This document shows, one piece after another, positions 5,738-10,734 of a DNA stretch of 10,734 bases; the first letter of the stretch is position 1, and each line of letters opens with the position of its first letter. The notes beneath the pieces were generated by a model. That model searched no databases. It was given only the letters and a program-made list of their open reading frames with translations, and was not told the origin of the DNA. The stretch spans positions 1 through 10,734 of the forward strand of contig JAEZEM010000136.1 in NCBI GenBank assembly GCA_023417745.1. The letters are read 5' to 3'. The DNA comes from Pseudomonadota bacterium (GTDB lineage Bacteria > Desulfobacterota > Desulfovibrionia > Desulfovibrionales > Desulfovibrionaceae). Made by a program: the position numbers and the translations under genes.

Positions 5738-6931
5738 TCAGCCCGCGTCTTCGCCGTAGAGCCGGCAGGCGTCCCGGCCGCCGGCCTTGGCCCGGTAGAG
5801 GGCTTCGTCGGAGCGGTGGACGAGCTCCTCGATCTCCCGGCCATGGGCCGGGGACAGGGCGACGCCGATGCTGGCGGAAACGCGGGCCTCCTGGTCGGCC
5901 AACTGAAACGGCTCCCGGAAGGCGGCCAGGATCTTGGCCGCCACGGTCAGGGCGTCGCCAGGGCCGCCGACGTCGCCAATGAGCAGCACGAACTCGTCGC
6001 CGCCAAAGCGCGACACCGTGTCCGAGGCGCGCAAGCACCCGGCCAGACGCCGGGCCGCTTCCTTAAGAAGGGCATCCCCGGCCGGATGGCCCAGGCTGTC
6101 GTTGACGTGCTTGAAGCCGTCGAGGTCCACGGACATGACGGCCAACTGGATGTCCTGGCGTCTGGCCCCGGCCAGGGCCACGGCCAGGCGGTCATAGAAC
6201 AGCGGCCGGTTGGGCAGGCCGGTGAGGGCGTCGTGGGTGGCCAGGACTTCCAGCTCGTCCTTGAGCGCCCCCACGTCGGCCAAAAGTCGTCGGTTGACGG
6301 CCAGGACCAGGCAGATGGCCAGGCAGGCGTTGAGGGTGGTATACAGGGTGATGGCCAGGGCGTCGGCCGTGCCGGCGCTGAAAAAGTCCTGTGTCCCCAG
6401 AGGCTTGGTCACAATGAGGACAATGCGCGCCAGGCTTGTGGCCACAAAGCCGATCAGGACGTAGCCGGCAAGGTTGGCGACGGCCCGAAAACGCGGCGCG
6501 GCCTCTCGCAAAAGCAGCCAGGCGGCCTGTCCGGTGATCAGGATGATGGATGCTGAGACGATGATCTGGCGGGCCTGCATGTCCGGGACGACATACAGCG
6601 CGTAGGCCATGGCCAGGGCGAATACGGCAAGCCAGACGATGTTGCGGCCCTGGCGCGAGGGCGATTCGGTGAAGCGCGCCAGGCCCGCAAGCAGCAGCAC
6701 GGCCCCGGACTGCATCATGAGGTTGGCCAAAAGCACGCAAAGAACATCCGGCAGTCGGCCCCGCGTGAGGATCAAGGCCACTCCCGCGGTCTGCAGGAGC
6801 ATGTTGGCCAGCCAGAAGCCGATGCCCGGATACCGTCGCCGGTGTTCGCGCCAGATGACGGCCATGGCCCAGGCGCTGACGGCGTTGCCGATGAGGTTCA
6901 TGACGAGAAGGGTCATGATGTCCAGTTTCAT
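5738..6931 (-). CDS. Membrane-anchored diguanylate cyclase (GGDEF), 397 aa
   Basis: The protein makes the second messenger cyclic di-GMP from two GTP at the inner membrane. About seven hydrophobic segments span residues 5-26, 36-56, 62-84, 98-116, 121-141, 153-175 and 190-213, forming a MASE-like membrane sensor with little periplasmic domain. A short helical linker (DVGALKDELEVLATHD) leads into the GGDEF domain (about 230-393). That domain has the N-terminal DALTGLPNR signature, metal-binding D269 in VDLDGFK, an intact GGDEF at 310-314, and the inhibitory I-site RASD at 301-304, exactly five residues before it. It should thus be active and subject to product feedback. No EAL or HD-GYP domain is present. 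The start follows a weak GGA site. Its input signal is unknown; the glycosyltransferase lies 132 bp upstream on the same strand. Confidence 0.93.
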   Translation of the reverse strand: MKLDIMTLLVMNLIGNAVSAWAMAVIWREHRRRYPGIGFWLANMLLQTAGVALILTRGRLPDVLCVLLANLMMQSGAVLLLAGLARFTESPSRQGRNIVWLAVFALAMAYALYVVPDMQARQIIVSASIILITGQAAWLLLREAAPRFRAVANLAGYVLIGFVATSLARIVLIVTKPLGTQDFFSAGTADALAITLYTTLNACLAICLVLAVNRRLLADVGALKDELEVLATHDALTGLPNRPLFYDRLAVALAGARRQDIQLAVMSVDLDGFKHVNDSLGHPAGDALLKEAARRLAGCLRASDTVSRFGGDEFVLLIGDVGGPGDALTVAAKILAAFREPFQLADQEARVSASIGVALSPAHGREIEELVHRSDEALYRAKAGGRDACRLYGEDAG

Positions 6932-7063
6932 GTGTATTTCCGTAGGAATTTCATCGGCGAGGCTTCGCCCTCCAGCGTGTGCGGAAAAGCCGTGGACGGT
7001 GTTGCCCCGGCGGCCTCGCCTTCGGCCCAGGCGGCGAAACCCGGCCGGAAAGGTGCTGTGGAA

Positions 7064-8107
7064 TCAGGGGCGGCGCTTGCCCCGCGCGGCGAGTCCCTGC
7101 AGTAAGTCATTGAGCCTGTTCGCCACATTGCTCCGGGAAAATCGTCGCATGGAGTCCCGGGCGCGGCTTCCCAGCTCCGGGTCCAGGCGTCCTTGCACGA
7201 CGTCGGTCATGCGCGCCACGAGCTCGTCCTCGTCGACGTCGCTCCAGCGCATGCCCGCCTCATAGGCCGGCGGGAGCGCCCGGAGTTCCTCGGTCCGGAT
7301 CGGGCGTAGCCTATAGCCAAGGCAGACGGCGTTGTCCGCGTCCATGTACTCCATGTTGCCGGACCAGCCCGTGGCCAGCACGACGTTCCCGTGGCTAAGG
7401 GCCTCGCTTATGCCCAGACCCCAGGCCTCGCCTCGGTGCGTCGACACGTAGCAGTCGCACAGGGCGTGCAGCGCCGCCATTTCCCCCTCCGAGAGGGCTT
7501 CGGGCACGGACGTCACATCCGGCAACGCCGCCAGGTCCAGGGCCGTGCGATACTGCTTGACCACCAGCCGGGCCGCGCCGCGCGGCAGGCGGGCAAAGGC
7601 CCGCAGGAGGACCGTGAAATTCTTGCGCGCATTGCCCGTGTCGCAGACGGTATAGAATACGGGCGGTTTCTTGCGACGGCCCGGCTCCCGGGCAAGCCCA
7701 AGCCGGCGAAGCATCTTGGCTGTGTCGTCCTTCGAAGGAGACGTGCGTTCCACCACGTGGGGCAGCACCTGGGTGTCGATTCCCCGTGGCCGGGCATAGG
7801 CGGCAAAAGCCGCGGCGGAAAAGGCCGAACAGGTCCAGACGGCGTCCACCATATCGACGCCGGCCTCGAAGGCACGCGGCATGCGCTCCAGTTCCCAGAC
7901 AAAATACCCGGCCAGCGGTTTGTCCGCGAGGCCCGGCAATTGCTTGAGATGATTGTTCATGTGTCCAGGCTCGGAGTGAATGACGCAGACGTCCGCGTCC
8001 TGCGGACGTGCTACGAGGTCATGCCCAAGAAGTTTGAGGCAGGACATGTATTCGATGCCTGTTTTAGTATAACTGATGTAATTTGACGTTGCATAGAATA
8101 TTTTCAT
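7064..8107 (-). CDS. GT4-type (GT-B fold) glycosyltransferase, 347 aa
   Basis: The likely product transfers a sugar from a nucleotide donor to a cell-envelope or protein acceptor in the cytoplasm. The N-terminal half starts with the strand MKIFYATSNYISYTKTG and contains GYFVWELERMP and VWTCSAFSAAAF, as in GT4 acceptor domains. The donor half begins with FYTVCDTGNARKNF and carries the conserved KQYR (K184) and the E-x7-E motif in GEAWGLGISEALSHG (E227 and E235), followed by ATGWSGNMEYM. The start at 8107 is chosen because the first Rossmann strand begins there; an in-frame ATG at 8173 would add 22 residues without domain similarity, and neither has a strong ribosome binding site. The donor and acceptor cannot be named. 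Near the start the DNA is AT-richer than the rest of the gene. Confidence 0.85.
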   Translation of the reverse strand: MKIFYATSNYISYTKTGIEYMSCLKLLGHDLVARPQDADVCVIHSEPGHMNNHLKQLPGLADKPLAGYFVWELERMPRAFEAGVDMVDAVWTCSAFSAAAFAAYARPRGIDTQVLPHVVERTSPSKDDTAKMLRRLGLAREPGRRKKPPVFYTVCDTGNARKNFTVLLRAFARLPRGAARLVVKQYRTALDLAALPDVTSVPEALSEGEMAALHALCDCYVSTHRGEAWGLGISEALSHGNVVLATGWSGNMEYMDADNAVCLGYRLRPIRTEELRALPPAYEAGMRWSDVDEDELVARMTDVVQGRLDPELGSRARDSMRRFSRSNVANRLNDLLQGLAARGKRRP

Positions 8108-8415
8108 GAATTGCCGTGGCCATCCATTGCTTGGGCCAAGCGCGCGATGGTTGCCGTCGCTGGCGATGCGCATCCGTCACAGACGCCTGGCGACCTCGCG
8201 GCGCGGAAAATGGCTGCAGCCCGCCATGGTCGTTGCGCAAGCGCACGGCCGCCGTACAAGGCCGTAGATGGGAAATGGTCTTTTGCCAAGTGATGCTATG
8301 CCGTCACTTGCCGGTATTCCCCGAACCAGTCAATATCGAGACAGGAGTCTTGCGCCCCAGGGGCAGGCGGTGCATCCGTCCTGCTTGTCCCCGGCCCGCA
8401 TCCCTGGCGGCGGCC
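8108..8415. other. Intergenic stretch between glycosyltransferase and sigma-54 regulator
   Basis: About 308 bases hold no supported gene. The start of the glycosyltransferase could extend to 8173. One clear inverted repeat lies at 8287-8310. A short palindrome, GCCCCAGGGGC, lies at 8354-8364. No T-run terminator is visible after the leftward sigma-54 regulator, so read-through into the glycosyltransferase is possible. Confidence 0.5.
8287..8310. repeat. CAAGTGA-N10-TCACTTG inverted repeat
   Basis: Perfect 7-bp arms at 8287-8293 and 8304-8310 surround a 10-bp centre. No T-run follows on either strand, which argues against an intrinsic terminator. It lies about 180 bp upstream of the glycosyltransferase start and could be an operator or an RNA hairpin downstream of the regulator gene. 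Confidence 0.4.
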
Positions 8416-9801
8416 TTATTTTTCCAGGCCGTGTTTCTTGAGCAACTGGTAGAGGTGGCCCCGGGAGAGGCCTGACAGCCGGGCCGCCTCGCTGACGCTG
8501 GAAGCGGCTTCGAGCAGCCCCTCGAAATAGGCTTTTTCCGAGGCGTCCTTGAATTCCCGGAAGGTCTGGTAGGCTTGCCGGGCGATGCCGTCGACCGAGG
8601 ACGGGAGAGAAGCACTGTTGCGTTGGCCAAGCCGGCTTCTCGCCACGGCCATGCGGATGTCCACCGGCAGATGGCCGGCAAAAATGCGTGGCTCCCCGCG
8701 CGAGGCGGCAAAGGCCCGTTCCAGGGCATGGGCCAATTCGCGGATGTTGCCCGGCCAGTCATAGCGCAGCAGCGCTTCCAGGAGATCGTCGGAGATTTCC
8801 TTGCCGCAGGCGTCGTAACGGCTGCACAACCGCTCCACGAAATGCCGGCACAACGGCACGATGTCCTCCCGGCGCTCCCGCAACGGGGGCAGGGTGATGG
8901 TGATGCCGTTTAAGCGGTAGAGCAGGTCGGTGCGAAAAAGGTCCAGGGAGGCCATTTCGACGAGATTGCGGTTGGTGGCGGCGATGAGCCGGAAATCGCT
9001 TTCCACTTCGGCCTTGCCGCCAAGGGGCCGGAAGCGGCGGGTCTCCAGCAGCCGTAGAAAGGCGCGCTGCATGGCCACGGGCAACTCCCCCACCTCGTCC
9101 AGGAACAGCGTTCCCCGGTGGGCCAGGCGGGCCACGCCGTCGCGGTTCTGGTCCGCGCCGGTGAAAGCTCCCCGGGTGTGGCCGAAGAGCTGGCTTTCGA
9201 GCAGCGACTGCGTGGCCGAGGCGCAATCCATGGGCACGAACGGCATGGCACTTCTGGTGCTGCCGTCGTGGATCGCCCGGGCGAAGACCTCCTTGCCGGT
9301 GCCGGTTTCGCCTAAAAGCAGCACGTTGATGTCGCTGGCCGCCGCCTGGGCGGCCAGATCGAGGCAGGCCCGCAGGGCCGGGCTTTCGCCCACGATGTCG
9401 CGCAGGGGGCCAAGGTTGGAGGCGTTGCCCCGGCGCTGTTGGCGGAAGGCCAGGACGCGTTCCAGGATGAGCCGGAGATGGTCCAGGGCCAGCGGCTTGG
9501 TCAGAAAATCCCAGGCCCCGTGGCGGATGGCCAGGTCGGCCCCGGAGGCGTCGCCGTGGCCGGTGATGATGACGATTTCCGGCGGGTCGGCCAGGGCTCG
9601 CAGTTCCGGGATGCGCTCCAGGCCGTTGCCGTCGGGCAGGAGCACGTCCAGGAACACGACGTCGCAGCCGTCCTGGCGGCACAGGGCCAGCCCCTCGGCC
9701 AGGGTCGAGGCGGTCAAGGACTCGTGGCCGAGCTCCGAGGCGGTGACGCCGATGAGGCGTTGCACGAGGCGGTCGTCGTCAAGGGCGAGGATGCGGGCCA
9801 C
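8416..9801 (-). CDS. NtrC-family sigma-54-dependent response regulator, 461 aa
   Basis: A receiver domain (residues about 3-118) has the acidic pocket LDDD and phosphorylation site D52 in VVFLDVLLPDG, with K102 in the conserved TKP. The AAA+ activator domain (about 135-365) has Walker A GETGTGKE (164-171), the sigma-54-contacting GAFTGA loop (211-216), Walker B TLFLDEVGE (231-239) and the FRTDLLYRL segment with arginine-finger residues. A Fis-type helix-turn-helix closes the protein (about 436-457, SVSEAARLSGLSRGHLYQLL). All motifs are intact, so it should open sigma-54 promoters after phosphorylation. It starts with GTG three bases after the stop of the upstream hybrid kinase gene, its probable partner. 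Its target promoters are not evident here; the sigma-54-like element at 717-731 is one speculative candidate. Confidence 0.95.
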   Translation of the reverse strand: MARILALDDDRLVQRLIGVTASELGHESLTASTLAEGLALCRQDGCDVVFLDVLLPDGNGLERIPELRALADPPEIVIITGHGDASGADLAIRHGAWDFLTKPLALDHLRLILERVLAFRQQRRGNASNLGPLRDIVGESPALRACLDLAAQAAASDINVLLLGETGTGKEVFARAIHDGSTRSAMPFVPMDCASATQSLLESQLFGHTRGAFTGADQNRDGVARLAHRGTLFLDEVGELPVAMQRAFLRLLETRRFRPLGGKAEVESDFRLIAATNRNLVEMASLDLFRTDLLYRLNGITITLPPLRERREDIVPLCRHFVERLCSRYDACGKEISDDLLEALLRYDWPGNIRELAHALERAFAASRGEPRIFAGHLPVDIRMAVARSRLGQRNSASLPSSVDGIARQAYQTFREFKDASEKAYFEGLLEAASSVSEAARLSGLSRGHLYQLLKKHGLEK

Positions 9802-9804
9802 AGA

Positions 9805-10734
9805 TTATCCGAGCGAAGCTGTTTGGCGCAGGGCCTGGTTGGTCTGGTCCAGCATGGCGCGCAAGGCGGTCTGGTCCGCGTCGGAGACGGCCTGGCGCGA
9901 GCGGGTCAGCCGTTCCAGCTCGGCCGCCGTGTCGCGCAGGCGCTGCGCCCCCAGGGACGCCGCGCCCGATTTGAGCGTGTGCATGAGCCGGCAGGCTTCG
10001 TTCAGGTCGCCGCGTCCGGCGGCCTCCTCGAAAGCGGCGGTCAGGGCCGGGGCGGTTTCCAGGAAATCCGAGGCCAGCAGGCGGTAGAGATCCCGGCGGC
10101 CGCCCAGCAGGCGCAGGGCTTCGCCGGTGTGCAGCACCTCGGCGTCCGTCGCGCTTGCCGGCGGGCCGTCGGCCGTGGTTGCCGGCACGATGGCGGCGCG
10201 CCCGGGCACGGCGGCGCGCATGGCCTGGTGCAGGGCGGTCACGTCGATGGGTTTGCCGACCACGCCCTCGATTTCCGAGGCCGGCAGCAGAGCCTGGTCC
10301 TCGGGCAGGGCGAAAGCGGTCAGGATGAGGATGGGCATGCGCTCCCGGCCGAGTTCGGCTTCCAGGGCGCGCACCCGGCGCACGACCTCGACGCCGTCCA
10401 TGCCGGGCATTTGCAAGTCGAGCAGGAGCAGATCGCTTGGGGCCTTTCGCAAAAGGGCCAGGGCCTCGGGGCCGCCGGCCGCCAGCCGCACTTCGGCCCC
10501 GTCCTCGCGCAGGATGTCGTTTAAGAGAATTCTGTTGGCGTTGTGGTCATCGACGACGAGCACCCGCAAGCCGGCCAGGGCGGAGTCCGGCCCGGCGGCG
10601 GGGTTGGCCGTCCGGCCGACCGCTTCCTCGGGCAATTGGGCCGGCGCGCCAAGGCCCAGGACGGCGGTGAAGACAAAGGCGCTGCCGCGTCCCGGCGCGC
10701 TTTCCACGGCGATGTCGCCGCCCATCATCCGGGC
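9805..10734 (-). CDS. Hybrid sensor histidine kinase with receiver and HPt domains (5' part outside window)
   Basis: Only the C-terminal 309 residues are visible; the gene enters from the right edge. It begins in the last part of a HATPase domain (ARMMGGDIAVESAPGRGSAF, the G2 box). A receiver domain follows (LRVLVVDDHNANR with the acidic pair, LLLDLQMPGMDG with the phosphorylation site about residue 106 of the visible part, and VGKP). An HPt domain ends the protein, with the phosphorylatable histidine in CRLMHTLKSGAASLGA (about residue 252 of the visible part). This is the layout of multi-step phosphorelay kinases such as ArcB and BarA. The sensor region is not visible, so the signal is unknown. 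The downstream sigma-54 regulator is the obvious final acceptor of phosphate. Confidence 0.95.
   Translation of the reverse strand, partial: ARMMGGDIAVESAPGRGSAFVFTAVLGLGAPAQLPEEAVGRTANPAAGPDSALAGLRVLVVDDHNANRILLNDILREDGAEVRLAAGGPEALALLRKAPSDLLLLDLQMPGMDGVEVVRRVRALEAELGRERMPILILTAFALPEDQALLPASEIEGVVGKPIDVTALHQAMRAAVPGRAAIVPATTADGPPASATDAEVLHTGEALRLLGGRRDLYRLLASDFLETAPALTAAFEEAAGRGDLNEACRLMHTLKSGAASLGAQRLRDTAAELERLTRSRQAVSDADQTALRAMLDQTNQALRQTASLG

Noticed and set aside
8759..9682. Second reverse-strand frame (307 codons) inside the sigma-54 regulator
   Set aside because: It overlaps a gene with every NtrC-family motif intact; its Pro/Arg-rich translation is a frame shadow.
9439..10524. Forward ORF of 361 codons opposite the kinase and regulator
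   Set aside because: It spans the junction of two well-supported reverse genes, is Gly/Gln/Ala-rich and shows no domain.
1..10734. CRISPR arrays, tRNA or rRNA genes, insertion sequences, prophage genes and known defence systems
   Set aside because: Reading both strands showed no regularly spaced direct repeats, no cloverleaf or rRNA sequence, and no transposase, integrase, Cas, restriction or toxin-antitoxin motif.

Overview
The window is high-GC bacterial DNA with compact genes and strong Shine-Dalgarno sites. The mix of two-component regulators, a sigma-54 activator, a long TauE/SafE-family (TSUP) transporter and a diguanylate cyclase suggests a sulfate-reducing deltaproteobacterium of the Desulfovibrio group. 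This assignment rests on gene content and sequence style; no rRNA or marker gene is present to prove it.

Region 1 (1-3171) holds a divergent pair of transcription units. The leftward unit begins with a gene, cut by the window edge, that joins a segment of Lon protease (the part just before its ATPase domain) to a response-regulator receiver domain. The rightward unit has four genes: a 55-residue basic protein of unknown function, a degenerate UspA-like protein, a 99-residue two-helix membrane protein and a TSUP transporter, ending in a strong intrinsic terminator. The 247-bp gap between the units carries an array of GTTGC/GCAAC palindromes, an AT-rich segment and a sigma-54-like element. This is the layout expected of an activator-controlled promoter. 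The transporter has its own 156-nt leader that can fold into two hairpins.

Region 2 (3172-5737) is dominated by a clearly lower-GC leftward gene of 677 codons. It fuses an SGNH-hydrolase-like domain, a citrate lyase ligase (CitC)-like nucleotidyltransferase domain and a C-terminal NPDV/EGR tail module. No citrate lyase genes are nearby. A short ORF overlaps its start by an ATGA junction and may be a gene remnant. The gene looks horizontally acquired.

Region 3 (5738-8415) encodes, leftward, a membrane-bound diguanylate cyclase with intact GGDEF and I-site motifs and a GT4-type glycosyltransferase. Next to the SGNH/CitC protein this hints at surface glycan or envelope functions, but no complete polysaccharide locus is visible.

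Region 4 (8416-10734) encodes, leftward, the C-terminal part of a hybrid histidine kinase (end of ATPase domain, receiver, HPt) followed 3 nt later by an NtrC-family sigma-54-dependent response regulator starting with GTG. The pair most likely forms one phosphorelay whose targets cannot be read from this window.

The best candidates for undescribed biology are the Lon-linker/receiver fusion with its palindrome-rich divergent promoter and four-gene transport module, and the SGNH-CitC-tail fusion protein.
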